A stretch of DNA of 33,358 nucleotides from Deltaproteobacteria bacterium (GTDB taxonomy: Bacteria; Desulfobacterota; Dissulfuribacteria; Dissulfuribacterales; QOAL01): contig JALWYO010000132.1 of assembly GCA_026992735.1 (NCBI GenBank), positions 1-33,358 on the forward strand. Reading direction: 5' to 3'. Below the pieces are notes generated by a model, which was given only the letters and a program-made list of their open reading frames with translations, made no database searches and was not told the origin of the DNA. Made by a program: the position numbers and the translations under genes. This document shows, piece after piece, positions 6,770 through 16,200 of this stretch (positions are counted from its first letter, which is position 1; each line of letters starts with the position of its first letter).

Positions 6770-8152
6770 ATGAAGGGGCTGATTCCAAAACATGAAAAAC
6801 GGGGAGTGGACCGGGTATATTTTTTTTTTATAGCCTTGCTATTTGTATCCCTTCCAATGAGTTTTGCAAATGCGGAAGAAGAGGCAGTACCAGCATCTGT
6901 TCAAAACGATCTGCATGGCCAGGCCGATGACTCTATCAAGATAACAACTCTTAACCCCGATGAACACATCAGCTCGACCACTGTCTTCGGCAGAAAGGGC
7001 GGCTACATCCACCCATTCATGTCTGTGAAATTAGAATCATCGGACAACATAAACTTTACCCACGACCATGAAAAACATGACTGGACAGTGATCTACAGCC
7101 CTGGCATCTGGCTTGCCTCTCCAGCTAAAAAAAGGATATATTTTGACCTGGACACGGCAACAATATCTCCCAATGGCCTTTACCACCAGGTAAACATACC
7201 GGAATCATTTACCCGCTACCAGGCCTACCTGCTCTACCTTGCCGATCTCGAAGATTTCCATAACTACAATGAGAGGGATACTGTCAAGCAAACAGTGGAC
7301 TCCTATTTTCAGTACAACCTGAGAGGCGGCCTCTCCACCAGCCTTTATTACAAGTTTCTGGACACGGAAGATCCCCTTGCTTATGACTACCGCACCGGTC
7401 GGCCTACAACAGACGTGGAGAAATACGTAAGCAGTCTCCTGGGCGTAGTGCTGGAACACAGGATCGGGGAGAAATTCCGTGTAAAAGGAGAGTACAACAA
7501 TTACTACTTGCACTATGATGAGGATTTCAGCGAGGGCAAGAACAGGATGGACAATTCCGGCTCCGCGTACCTCTACTATGACTATACTCCCAAAACCGCG
7601 TTTTTCGGCCAGTACCAGTACACAGATGTCCACTACTACAACTACAAGATACAGGACAGCTCCCAGCACTACGGGTACCTTGGTATTGACTGGAAGGCCA
7701 GCGAAAAGGTGCGGCTGCAGGGGAAAGTGGGGTTTGTCTACAGGGACAGCGATAATCCTGACGGGCATACTGTTACAGACCCGACATTTGAATTGACCTA
7801 TGATCACAAGCTTACGGAAAAGAGCAAGGTAAAACTTTTTACAGCTTACAAAATCAATGAATCCAGCATCTCTACTGCGGCATATTCCAAGGACAGTCTG
7901 GTAAGGCTGAATCTCTACCACGCATTCACAGCGAAGATTGAAGGGTCGATGTTTTTTGATTATACACACAGCAAGTTTCATGGCATCCACAGGACTGACG
8001 ACTATATCAGGGTTGGGCCAAGACTCCACTACATCGTAAAGAAGTGGCTCAAGACGGATCTTGGCTACACCTATTACAAAAACATATCAGACTATGACCT
8101 GGATGAATTTGATGCCAATATCTTTTTCCTGAGGGCTTCCATTGGTTTTTAA
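6770..8152 (+). CDS. Outer-membrane beta-barrel protein of the exopolysaccharide region
   Basis: An exported protein of 460 residues with a signal peptide (hydrophobic core VYFFFIALLFVSLPMSFANA). From about residue 90 it is built of alternating aromatic-rich strands with many Tyr residues and polar turns, and it ends in Phe (LRASIGF). This is the usual C-terminal signature of an outer-membrane barrel. Similar barrels sit beside Wza/Wzc genes in other Desulfobacterota EPS loci and are presumed to help polysaccharide cross the outer membrane. GGGAGG lies 10 bases before the ATG. The stop lies 8 bases before the next gene's ATG, so coupling is likely. The role is inferred from fold and position. 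Confidence 0.8.
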   Translation: MKGLIPKHEKRGVDRVYFFFIALLFVSLPMSFANAEEEAVPASVQNDLHGQADDSIKITTLNPDEHISSTTVFGRKGGYIHPFMSVKLESSDNINFTHDHEKHDWTVIYSPGIWLASPAKKRIYFDLDTATISPNGLYHQVNIPESFTRYQAYLLYLADLEDFHNYNERDTVKQTVDSYFQYNLRGGLSTSLYYKFLDTEDPLAYDYRTGRPTTDVEKYVSSLLGVVLEHRIGEKFRVKGEYNNYYLHYDEDFSEGKNRMDNSGSAYLYYDYTPKTAFFGQYQYTDVHYYNYKIQDSSQHYGYLGIDWKASEKVRLQGKVGFVYRDSDNPDGHTVTDPTFELTYDHKLTEKSKVKLFTAYKINESSISTAAYSKDSLVRLNLYHAFTAKIEGSMFFDYTHSKFHGIHRTDDYIRVGPRLHYIVKKWLKTDLGYTYYKNISDYDLDEFDANIFFLRASIGF

Positions 8153-8159
8153 CAGTTTT

Positions 8160-8960
8160 ATGCGTCTTGCAGGCTTTATATTTTCAGTGCTTCTTGTAAT
8201 TTTAATCTTTTCCCCAACCAGCTGCCTTGCAAAATCCAGGGGTTATGTTGTCGGCAAGGGAGACGTGTTAAAGATAACGGTATATGACTATCCTGATCTT
8301 GAAACCAAGGTCAGGGTAAACGGAGACGGCCAGATACTAATGCCTCTCCTTGGCCATGTGGAGGTGGCAGGCCTGACGGTATCCCAGATATCCAGGAAGC
8401 TGGCAAAGATGCTTGCAAACGGCTACCTGGTAAACCCCCAAGTCAATGTCTTTATCGAGGAATATGGCAGCAAGAAGGTGGTGATACTTGGCATGGTCAA
8501 CCACCCCGGCCTCTACACAATAAACGGTCCCTCCAGCCTACTGGAGCTGATATCAAAGGCCGGGGGGCTTTCCATGGATGCGGGTAATGACGTTACGGTA
8601 AAGAGGACCGAACCTGACGGCAGTGAAAAGACTATACATATAGATCTCAAGGCCCTCATGCAGGGCGGGGATCTGTCTCTTAATATACAGATGAGAGACG
8701 GAGACAAGGTGTATGTCTCAAAGGCGGGAATGGTCTACGTTACCGGAGAGGTAAAAAAGCCGGATGCCTACAAGATAGACAAGGGCACCACTGTCATAAA
8801 GGCGATTGCCCTTGCCGGGGGCTTTACAGGCAAGGCGGCAAAGGGTTCTGTTAAGATCATCCGGGTAAAAGATGGCAAAAAAATGGTGCTTAAAGATGTG
8901 CCGATGGATACCCCGGTGTTGCCAGACGATGTCATAGTTGTTCCAGAAAGCTTTTTCTAA
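8160..8960 (+). CDS. Polysaccharide export protein (Wza-like, Poly_export plus SLBB domains)
   Basis: A periplasmic/outer-membrane export channel component. After a signal peptide (MRLAGFIFSVLLVILIFSP...), a Poly_export domain begins at YVVGKGDVLKITVYDYPDLETKVRVNGDGQ. It is followed by two SLBB beta-grasp units (VVILGMVNHPGLYTING... and VYVTGEVKKPDAYKID...). The ATG at 8160 is preferred to an upstream TTG at 8142 that overlaps the preceding stop. There is no ribosome site, so translation probably depends on coupling. Classical Wza is a lipoprotein; here the signal peptide ends SPTSCLA, not a good lipobox. The protein is shorter than E. coli Wza and lacks an obvious C-terminal amphipathic barrel helix, so the upstream barrel may form the pore (inference). 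Confidence 0.9.
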   Translation: MRLAGFIFSVLLVILIFSPTSCLAKSRGYVVGKGDVLKITVYDYPDLETKVRVNGDGQILMPLLGHVEVAGLTVSQISRKLAKMLANGYLVNPQVNVFIEEYGSKKVVILGMVNHPGLYTINGPSSLLELISKAGGLSMDAGNDVTVKRTEPDGSEKTIHIDLKALMQGGDLSLNIQMRDGDKVYVSKAGMVYVTGEVKKPDAYKIDKGTTVIKAIALAGGFTGKAAKGSVKIIRVKDGKKMVLKDVPMDTPVLPDDVIVVPESFF

Positions 8961-9082
8961 ATAATTTCCAAGTCTTGGTTATCGAACTTCCAGTAAATCC
9001 TTTTAACCATAAAGCAGTGCAATCACGATGGGCATCAAGAGACCTTGATGACTACTTCACGATACTGAGCGAGAATTAATAA

Positions 9083-11320
9083 ATGGAGTACCAGCAGCAG
9101 CCCCATGAGCAGGAGATCGACCTTCGAGATTATCTGAGAATATTAATAAAGCACAGGAATATAATCATCACGGTCACCATACTTGTAGTTGCAATCGCAG
9201 TACTCAAGGTATTTACGGCAACCCCTTACTATGTGGCAAGCGCAAAGCTTCTCATCGAGAGAAACTACAACGGCCAGATCGGCGGAAACATGTATATTCC
9301 CTACGATCCGGAGTTCCTCAAGACCCAGTTCGACATAATACAAAGCCGGGGTGTAATAAGCAGGGTTGTAAAAAAACTCAAACTTGACACGGAATACAAG
9401 CACTATTTCTTCAAGCAGGACAACCATTCATTCATAGCGCCTGTAACCGCCTGGTTTAACAATGCCATATATGGTACGATAAACTGGATGCTGGCATCGG
9501 ATTCGGATAATGAAACCGCTCAAAACTCAGCGGGCCCATCCCTATACTCCCAGGTAAAACCGGTTACCGAAGCGGACATTATTGCCTCAATAATCCAGAG
9601 CAGGCTGAGAGTCCACCCCATCCGGGAGACCAAGATCGTGGCCATAAGCTACATGGATGAAAATCCGGTGCTGGCCAGCCTTATCGTAAACGCCATTGCC
9701 GATGCCTACATGGATGAAATGCTGGATATCAAGATGAATGCCAGCAGGCATTCCATAAAATGGATGACCAGAAAGGCCGAAGAGGAAAAGAAAAAACTGG
9801 AAGCTGCCGAAAATGCCCTCCAGAAATACATGCAGGAGCATTCCATAGTAACCGTTCAAAATAAACTGGCGGTACTGCCCCAAAAATTGGCACAGTTCAG
9901 CACTGAGCTGTCCAAGGCTCAAACAGAGAGAAAGGAGCTGGAAGATATATACATGCAGATTAAGCAGGCAGGCAACAACCAGGCTGTCCTGGAATCCCTG
10001 CCTATCTTCAGCGTGAACCAAACACTCCAGTCATTGCGGGACCAGATTTTAAAGGCAAACCAGCACATAACAGAACTGTCCAAGAAATATGGCCCCAAGC
10101 ACCCGGTCATGATAAAGGCGCTCGAAGACCGCAGGGTCCTGCTTGGTGAAAAGAAAAAGGAGATACAGCGGATCGTCCAGACCACGGAGATGAAATACAG
10201 GCTGGCAAAGGCCAGGGAAGAAAACCTCCGGGACCTCCTGGAAAAAACAAAGCAGCAGCTAATCAACCTGAAGGGAAAGATGATACAATACGACATCCTC
10301 AAGAAACAGGCTGAGATCAACAGCGCCTTGTATGATACCCTGATAATGCGCATAAAACAGGAGACCGCCAACGAACAGACACAGACGGTCAATATCTGGA
10401 TGATAAGCAGGGCGGAAGTCCCCGACTACCCGGCAGTGCCCAGAAAGGGACGAACCATTCTGCTGGCCCTGGTCCTGGGGCTGTTTGGCGGTATAGGCAT
10501 TGCTTTCCTGATAGAATACCTTGACAATACGGTAAAATCTGCAAAGGAAATAGAAGAAAAAATCGGCATTCCAGTCCTCGCTACTTTAGCAGATATAAAA
10601 GACAGAGATAAAAATTCAAAGGAATCTATTGATGACGAAGTATTAAAACACCCGAGGGGACAGTTGGCCGAAAACCTCAGAACTCTGAGGTCCCAGCTCA
10701 TGCTGTCTTCAGCAGAGCATCCACCCCGTACCATACTGATTTCAAGTGCCGTGCCAGGAGAGGGCAAGACCTCGCTTGCTGCAAACCTTGCAGCCATCTT
10801 ATGCGAGGCCAAAAACAAGGTGCTGATGATAGACTGTGATATGCGGAAAGCCCGGATGCACAGGGTCTATAACATCGTAAATGAAAAAGGGCTCAGCTCA
10901 TTTCTCGCCGGCGAGGCAAAGGAAGGCGAGATAATCGCAAGGCTTACTGATCATGATATTCACGTTATTCCATCCGGCCCAATCCCCCCCAACCCGGCAG
11001 AACTCCTGATATCGCAGCGCATGAACAGGCTTGTAAAACACATGCGGGACAAGTATGACTTCATACTTTTTGACAGCCCTCCCATATTGAGCGTTACAGA
11101 TGCCCAGATACTGAGCAAGATCTCAGACGGAACAATAATCGTGGTCAGGGCTGCAAGTACCACCTTTGAACAATTAGAAAGCACATTAAAGCTCTTTACA
11201 AGCGTAAACGCACATATCCTTGGCATAGTGCTGAACAGGATGGACCTTTCCAAACATGGCTATTCATACTACCCAGGATATTACAGCTATTACTATCAGT
11301 ACAAGACAACAGACAAATAG
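9083..11320 (+). CDS. Wzc-like polysaccharide co-polymerase with BY-kinase domain
   Basis: An inner-membrane chain-length regulator and bacterial tyrosine kinase (745 residues). The Wzz domain starts with a membrane helix at about 29-49. A long coiled-coil periplasmic region (about 230-440) follows, then a second membrane helix (ILLALVLGLFGGIGIAFLI, about 455-475). The cytoplasmic kinase carries Walker A (SAVPGEGKTS, about 555-564), Walker A' (VLMIDCDMR) and Walker B (FILFDSPP). The C-terminus is a tyrosine cluster with eight Tyr in the last 20 residues, the autophosphorylation tail. The 122-base gap before it has a small perfect hairpin (CATCAAG/CTTGATG, 9033-9050). The partner phosphatase is encoded next. 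Confidence 0.95.
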   Translation: MEYQQQPHEQEIDLRDYLRILIKHRNIIITVTILVVAIAVLKVFTATPYYVASAKLLIERNYNGQIGGNMYIPYDPEFLKTQFDIIQSRGVISRVVKKLKLDTEYKHYFFKQDNHSFIAPVTAWFNNAIYGTINWMLASDSDNETAQNSAGPSLYSQVKPVTEADIIASIIQSRLRVHPIRETKIVAISYMDENPVLASLIVNAIADAYMDEMLDIKMNASRHSIKWMTRKAEEEKKKLEAAENALQKYMQEHSIVTVQNKLAVLPQKLAQFSTELSKAQTERKELEDIYMQIKQAGNNQAVLESLPIFSVNQTLQSLRDQILKANQHITELSKKYGPKHPVMIKALEDRRVLLGEKKKEIQRIVQTTEMKYRLAKAREENLRDLLEKTKQQLINLKGKMIQYDILKKQAEINSALYDTLIMRIKQETANEQTQTVNIWMISRAEVPDYPAVPRKGRTILLALVLGLFGGIGIAFLIEYLDNTVKSAKEIEEKIGIPVLATLADIKDRDKNSKESIDDEVLKHPRGQLAENLRTLRSQLMLSSAEHPPRTILISSAVPGEGKTSLAANLAAILCEAKNKVLMIDCDMRKARMHRVYNIVNEKGLSSFLAGEAKEGEIIARLTDHDIHVIPSGPIPPNPAELLISQRMNRLVKHMRDKYDFILFDSPPILSVTDAQILSKISDGTIIVVRAASTTFEQLESTLKLFTSVNAHILGIVLNRMDLSKHGYSYYPGYYSYYYQYKTTDK

Positions 11321-11450
11321 ACAAAATATCCGCTGTTATGGGGCAGCCACCCAATGCTACTAATATGCCAGGATACAATCCATAAAATATCAATAAATTG
11401 CCTATGTAAGCAGATACAGAAGAATTTGCACGGACTTATAGAGAAGTTAC

Positions 11451-12167
11451 ATGATAGACATACACTGCCATATCCTGCCCGGCATTGATGATGGGGCCAT
11501 GGACCAGGAAGAATCCATCCACATGGCTGAAATCGCCTTGTCAGACGGGATAAGCTGTGCCATTGCAACTCCCCACGTACTCGGGCCGTCGCCTCGCATG
11601 GATGAAATCAGGCAGGAAGTGGACAGACTGAACGGAATGATAAGCAAACAGGGGCTGGATTTCAGGATCTTCCCCGGGGCCGAGGTAAATTTTTATGCCG
11701 AACTGCCGGACATGGCGCAATACTGCCTGAACGAAACAAAATATCTCCTGTTCGAACTACCCTTTGACCACATACCTTCTGCAGCAGGAGAGCGCATATC
11801 AATGCTGTGCAGTCACGGCATTCACCCCATCCTTGCACACCCGGAAAGGAACTTAGCGGTAGTCATGGAACCAGACAAGCTCAGGGAACTTGCAGGGACA
11901 AACGTGCTGGTGCAGATATCTGCAGGTAGCCTTACAGGGCTATTTGGCCCGGACGTACAGCGATGCGCCATGTACCTCGTCGGCCAGGGCCTGGTGGATT
12001 TCCTTGCCACAGATGCACATTCTGCCAGCCATCGCCCGCCCCTGATGTCCAAGGCTTCAAAGATCGCCGCCAGAATAGCGGGGCGTGATGCTGCAAGGCG
12101 GATGGTTTATGACAATGCCACGCAAATTGTTGCGCAATGCAGCGCAGACGGAAAACACCCCGGGTAA
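11451..12167 (+). CDS. PHP-family tyrosine-protein phosphatase (CpsB/YwqE type)
   Basis: A manganese-dependent phosphatase of 238 residues that would dephosphorylate the BY-kinase encoded just upstream. The signature HCHILPGIDDGA stands at residues 4-15. Further PHP metal ligands are seen in ATPHV, PGAEVNFY, LAHPERN and ATDAHS. This family replaces the Wzb-type phosphatase in Gram-positive bacteria and many Desulfobacterota. The gene follows the kinase after 130 bases. Its 3' end overlaps an extended frame of the next gene, but the preferred start of that gene lies just beyond its stop. Confidence 0.92.
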   Translation: MIDIHCHILPGIDDGAMDQEESIHMAEIALSDGISCAIATPHVLGPSPRMDEIRQEVDRLNGMISKQGLDFRIFPGAEVNFYAELPDMAQYCLNETKYLLFELPFDHIPSAAGERISMLCSHGIHPILAHPERNLAVVMEPDKLRELAGTNVLVQISAGSLTGLFGPDVQRCAMYLVGQGLVDFLATDAHSASHRPPLMSKASKIAARIAGRDAARRMVYDNATQIVAQCSADGKHPG

Positions 12168-12193
12168 AAGCCAGCGGGAATTACGAGGTTACC

Positions 12194-14551
12194 ATGCTGC
12201 ATGCAAAGGTCTGGTCAATCGAGTTCGTTCTGTACCTGTTCATACTGGTCTTCTGCCCGCTTGCATTTGGAACCGTGGAGCAATGGTCCATCACGGTCAT
12301 GGAATTCGTGGTGACTGCCTCCCTGTCCATCCTGCTTTTGCGCACTGTTGCAAGGAACAGGGGACGCTGCTACAGGGTTCCTGGGGCTGTTCCCCTGTTC
12401 CTGCTCCTGGCATTCATGATGATCCAGGCAGTGCCCCTGCCCCCTGGGCTGCAAAGCAGCTTATCGCCGGCAGCCCATAACGTCTATGAATCCCTGCAAA
12501 TACTCCAGGGCCATCTTCCATACCTTCCCCTTACAGTAAACCTGCAGGCCACTGCCAGGGAATTTTTCAGAATAGCCACGTACGTGCTCTTCTACCTGCT
12601 CACCGTCAACCTCCTTGACAGTTATGCCCGCCTGAAAACAACCCTGTTTATTGTTGCCGGCCTTGCCGGAACCATCGCCTTTCTGGCCATACTGCAGAAA
12701 TTTACATCACATGGGCTTATCTTCTGGTTCCGCAGCGCGCCTGAAAACACTGCTCCAGTAGGGCCCTGGATATACCACAACCAATTTGCAGGCTTTATGG
12801 AAATGCTCATACCGCTCACGGCTGCCCTGTTCCTCTGCTACAGGCCGAATGTATCCTACAAGATCCCTCTCAGGCAAAAAATCGTAGAATTTTTCTCATT
12901 TCCCGGCGCAAACAGTTATATCCTCCTGGGATTTTCTGCTGTCATAGCCGCGGTATCTATCTTCATCAGCCTTTCAAGAGGAGGGATAACCTCGTTTCTT
13001 CTCTCGTTTCTCCTGTTTCTCTTCCTGGTTGCGCGCAGAAACAGCCTGATCAGAAGCATACTCCCGGTACTGACCATATTCGTACTGTTCATCCAAGGAG
13101 TCACCTGGTTTGGATGGGAGCCAATAGTCAAACGCTTTCAGGGCATAGTCAATGAACAGGGGCAGATATTTAACGGGCGGTTTTACATCTGGCAGGACTG
13201 CTTAAACATCATAAAGGACTACTGGCTTTGCGGCACCGGTTTTGGCACACTGGAACAGATATTTCCCCTGTACAGGAACAAGATGCCCTATGGCACCATA
13301 CTCGACCACGCCCATAATGATTTCATAGAGCTCTGGACAGACGGCGGCATCATATCCCTGGTACTCGTGGGCTGGTTTTTTATGACCATAATGTGGCACG
13401 GATGGAACAGGATCAGGAACCGCAGAGATATCTTTTCCATCTACTGCTTCAAGGGCGCCTTCTGCGGCATCGCTGCCATGTTCTTCCACAGTTTCCTTGA
13501 CTTCAACATGCACAACGGTGCCGATGGCCTGTATTTCTTCTTTCTGTGCGGGGTCATGGTCTCTGCAATAAATATCAGGAGATACGGCAGGACAAGGAAA
13601 AACCTGCTTGATAAAAGGAAGACCGCCATGGCCCTGCTTACCGTGTCTGTTTTTATCATGATCATAGGCACCAGGTTCAACGTGGGACAGCTCGTCTCCC
13701 AGAATATATTCAACCAGATAAACAGGGTGTACCTGAACAGGTTCATCCCAAGGGAACGCCTAATGGACATGAGGGCCTCCATCCAGAAGGCCATTGACGC
13801 CAATCCTCTAGACGCCCGGAACAGATTCGCAGCGGCGAACATCGACGCATTCCTGAACCGCCCATCCATGACCTTGGAGGAGTATGGAAAGACCCTGTGG
13901 CTTGAGCCAACCAACCCGGATTTTCTCATGCGGATCGGCATCTATACCGGCCGGGATGATTTCAAGGCAGGCAACTCCCTGATGAAACGGGCCATAAAAT
14001 ATGATCATCTCAATCCTGACCTTCACTTTGAATATGCTGCCTGGCTTTTTGAACAAGGACATATCAGAGAAGGCATCGAAGAGCTGAAGGAGGTCATGGA
14101 CCTGGATGCGAAACGGCTGAAGGAGTGCATAAATCTTCTTATTGCCCATGGCATGGACATACAGGATACGGAACAAATCATGCCTGACAGGGTTCGGCCA
14201 TACCTCAACCTTGCCGCCTATTTTGAAAAGACGGGCCAGGAAAAGACCGCCACAGCCTTGTACCGCAAGGCCCTTTTCATGGTGAAACATGAAAAAAAGA
14301 TGGAAAGACATTTCTTTATCGTTCCATACAATTTCTTTGTCAGGCACCATATGTACGACGAGGCCCTGGTTGCCATCAACCAGGGGATACGATACCGTCC
14401 CAAGGATAGCCTCATCCACATGAAGGCCGGAGATCTCTACAGGAGGATAGGCCTGGTATTCAAGGCAGAGGAGGAATATAGGCAGGTACTGGTCATTGAC
14501 CCGGACAACAATGCGGCCAGAAAGAAACTGCAGGCCGTCTCCAGGGATTGA
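12194..14551 (+). CDS. O-antigen ligase/polymerase-type membrane protein (Wzy_C) with C-terminal TPR repeats
   Basis: A multi-spanning membrane protein (about 785 residues) of the Wzy_C/WaaL superfamily, which polymerises or ligates undecaprenyl-linked glycans on the periplasmic face. Ten or more hydrophobic helices occupy residues 1-480. The large periplasmic loop carries the expected motif DHAHNDFIELWTDGG. After the membrane region, TPR-like repeats (about 540-780, for example DSLIHMKAGDLYRRIGLVFKAEEEYRQVL) extend to the end. The ATG at 12194 is chosen over 12137 because GAGG precedes it and it avoids overlapping cpsB. It is the last gene of the EPS run. No glycosyltransferase or flippase is nearby. 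Confidence 0.85.
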   Translation: MLHAKVWSIEFVLYLFILVFCPLAFGTVEQWSITVMEFVVTASLSILLLRTVARNRGRCYRVPGAVPLFLLLAFMMIQAVPLPPGLQSSLSPAAHNVYESLQILQGHLPYLPLTVNLQATAREFFRIATYVLFYLLTVNLLDSYARLKTTLFIVAGLAGTIAFLAILQKFTSHGLIFWFRSAPENTAPVGPWIYHNQFAGFMEMLIPLTAALFLCYRPNVSYKIPLRQKIVEFFSFPGANSYILLGFSAVIAAVSIFISLSRGGITSFLLSFLLFLFLVARRNSLIRSILPVLTIFVLFIQGVTWFGWEPIVKRFQGIVNEQGQIFNGRFYIWQDCLNIIKDYWLCGTGFGTLEQIFPLYRNKMPYGTILDHAHNDFIELWTDGGIISLVLVGWFFMTIMWHGWNRIRNRRDIFSIYCFKGAFCGIAAMFFHSFLDFNMHNGADGLYFFFLCGVMVSAINIRRYGRTRKNLLDKRKTAMALLTVSVFIMIIGTRFNVGQLVSQNIFNQINRVYLNRFIPRERLMDMRASIQKAIDANPLDARNRFAAANIDAFLNRPSMTLEEYGKTLWLEPTNPDFLMRIGIYTGRDDFKAGNSLMKRAIKYDHLNPDLHFEYAAWLFEQGHIREGIEELKEVMDLDAKRLKECINLLIAHGMDIQDTEQIMPDRVRPYLNLAAYFEKTGQEKTATALYRKALFMVKHEKKMERHFFIVPYNFFVRHHMYDEALVAINQGIRYRPKDSLIHMKAGDLYRRIGLVFKAEEEYRQVLVIDPDNNAARKKLQAVSRD

Positions 14552-14594
14552 CATCCGGGTCTTCATGTGCAGTGTCCAGACATCTAAACATGAC

Positions 14595-14703
14595 GTAAGC
14601 GCTCAAAGAGTGCCGCATCTGCTGTGTTGGCGGGCGCTTGAAGTACAGGGAGTACGACTGCGCGCCCACCGCCTTACATCTGCGGCACTCTTTGAGCGCT
14701 TAC
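14595..14703. repeat. 109-bp inverted-repeat element (REPIN/MITE-like)
   Basis: Perfect 23-bp arms (14595-14617 starting GTAAGCGCTCAAAGAG, and 14681-14703 its exact complement) enclose a second, imperfect stem (GGGCGC at 14632-14637 with GCGCCC at 14662-14667). The centre holds GTACAGGGAGTAC. This nested layout recalls paired REP sequences mobilised by a RAYT transposase. It sits between the EPS operon and tadA and could act as a terminator in either direction. I see no second copy in the window. Confidence 0.75.
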
Positions 14704-14755
14704 AGAATGGGAATATATACAGTAAAGCCCATTGGAACCTGTGATCAGTTACAAC

Positions 14756-15256
14756 ATGACAGAAATTCCCCACGAAATAGCCGTTAATTTCATGGAACAG
14801 GCCATTGCGCAGGCTCTGACGGCCAGGGATATGGCTGAGGTTCCGATAGGTGCCGTGATCGTCTCGCAAACAGGAGAAATCCTGGCTGTCGCCCACAACA
14901 GCCCTGTATCCCTCAATGATCCTACAGCCCATGCGGAGATCCTTGCCATTAGAAAGGCGGCTGAGAAGGCCGGGAACTACCGTCTTCCAGGCACAACCAT
15001 GTTTGTAACCATTGAGCCATGCCCAATGTGTGCAGGCGCCATGATACATGCCAGGGTGAAAAGGGTATTTTTTGGCGCCAGCGACCCTAAAGGCGGCGCC
15101 TTCGGCTCGGTAATGAATATAAACTCCGTTCCGGGCCTGAACCACCGAATTGAAGTACATGGCGGCCTGCTGGCATCCAGGTGTGCGCATATCATCAGGG
15201 ATTTCTTTGCAGAAAGACGCATGGCTGGGGAAATACCTCCTGCTGACGGGCAATGA
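14756..15256 (+). CDS. tadA: tRNA-specific adenosine deaminase TadA
   Basis: Deaminates adenosine 34 of tRNA-Arg(ACG) to inosine. The zinc site is H59-A-E61 with PCPMC (C89, C92); E61 is the proton shuttle. About 166 residues is normal length. The ATG at 14756 aligns with E. coli TadA's N-terminus. In-frame TTG (14732) and GTG (14741) starts are possible, and none has a convincing ribosome site. TadA next to the tRNA-Ser / SRP RNA / dnaX block is a common arrangement. Confidence 0.94.
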   Translation: MTEIPHEIAVNFMEQAIAQALTARDMAEVPIGAVIVSQTGEILAVAHNSPVSLNDPTAHAEILAIRKAAEKAGNYRLPGTTMFVTIEPCPMCAGAMIHARVKRVFFGASDPKGGAFGSVMNINSVPGLNHRIEVHGGLLASRCAHIIRDFFAERRMAGEIPPADGQ

Positions 15257-15383
15257 ACCGTGCACATACCACATCAGCTTGTCTTTCCTCTTTCATGAAA
15301 CCGGGCTTGCCCCAGGTACAAGGCGGTCTTAGTGTAATCATATGTAACATGGATGCATTCGATCTGTGTGGAGAAATTTCAGG

Positions 15384-15494
15384 ATGAAAGAAATGAAAAG
15401 ATTAAATGTAAAAGGGCTGGCTATTGCCCTTGGCGCTACCTGGTCCCTGGGCGTCTTGATGAAGGTTGCCGGGCGCCACAGGACGTTAAGGTGA
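15384..15494 (+). pseudogene. Possible remnant of a small membrane ('holin'-like) protein gene
   Basis: A 36-codon frame with an upstream GGAG begins MKEMKRLNVKGLAIALGATW and continues SLGVLMKVAG. This resembles the first third of a widespread family of roughly 80-100-residue two-helix membrane proteins often labelled 'bacteriophage holin' (recollection). The frame then ends in RHRTLR and TGA, and no continuing second helix appears in any frame up to the tRNA gene. It may be a truncated copy or chance. The rest of 15257-15664 holds nothing else I can identify. Confidence 0.4.
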
Positions 15495-15664
15495 TCCACG
15501 GCTGTATCAAGGCCATAACTCCTGGCCAGGAAACCAGGCCATGCCACCTTTGATTATATATGGATTTTCTTGCCTCTCCCATCCTTATTTGATACATTTT
15601 AGAGATTTTAGAACGGGTTATTTCATAGAAGAATTCCTGGTCTGGGGCACAAGAAATAAGACAA

Positions 15665-15757
<93 letters not shown>

Positions 15758-15957
15758 TTTTTTGCCTTTTGTTGTTGACGCCATGCAGGAAACAGGGGTA
15801 TAAACATCAGCCTGCATGCCTGCAGCCTTGATTCATGCAGCATTTTAACTGGCCCAGCCGCATCTTCCTGTATTTTCTTCCAGACGATGAATAATGGATA
15901 TGCTTGGCAATAACAGAATTTGGGTATAAAGTTAAACCAGTTTTTTAATAGAGAGAC

Positions 15958-16048
<91 letters not shown>

Positions 16049-16065
16049 CATGCCAGAGACCATTT

Positions 16066-16169
16066 TGATAGCCGGGTCCTGCGCAACGAAATCCCGCGAA
16101 CCCCGCCAGGTCCGGAAGGAAGCAACGGTAGTGGGACCCTTCGTGTGCCGCAGGGGTGCCTGGCTATCA
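16066..16169 (+). ncRNA. ffs: Signal recognition particle RNA, small bacterial (4.5S) type
   Basis: About 103 nucleotides. GATAGCC (16067-16073) pairs with GGCTATC (16162-16168), and the arms continue into a long hairpin. The tip carries the invariant Ffh-binding signature GTCCGGAAGGAAGCAACGG (16110-16128). A T-rich tract follows (CTTTTTCTTC). Its place between tRNA-Ser and dnaX is the usual one in this lineage. The exact ends are approximate. Confidence 0.95.
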
Positions 16170-16200
16170 TCTTTTTCTTCTATCTTTTACAGCAGGTACA

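Noticed and set aside
7205-8029. Long minus-strand open frame (274 codons)
   Set aside because: It lies inside the outer-membrane barrel gene; its Val/Ile-rich translation is the complement of Tyr/Asn-rich strands.
13808-14566. Minus-strand open frame (252 codons)
   Set aside because: Shadow of the TPR region of the Wzy_C gene, with no motif of its own.
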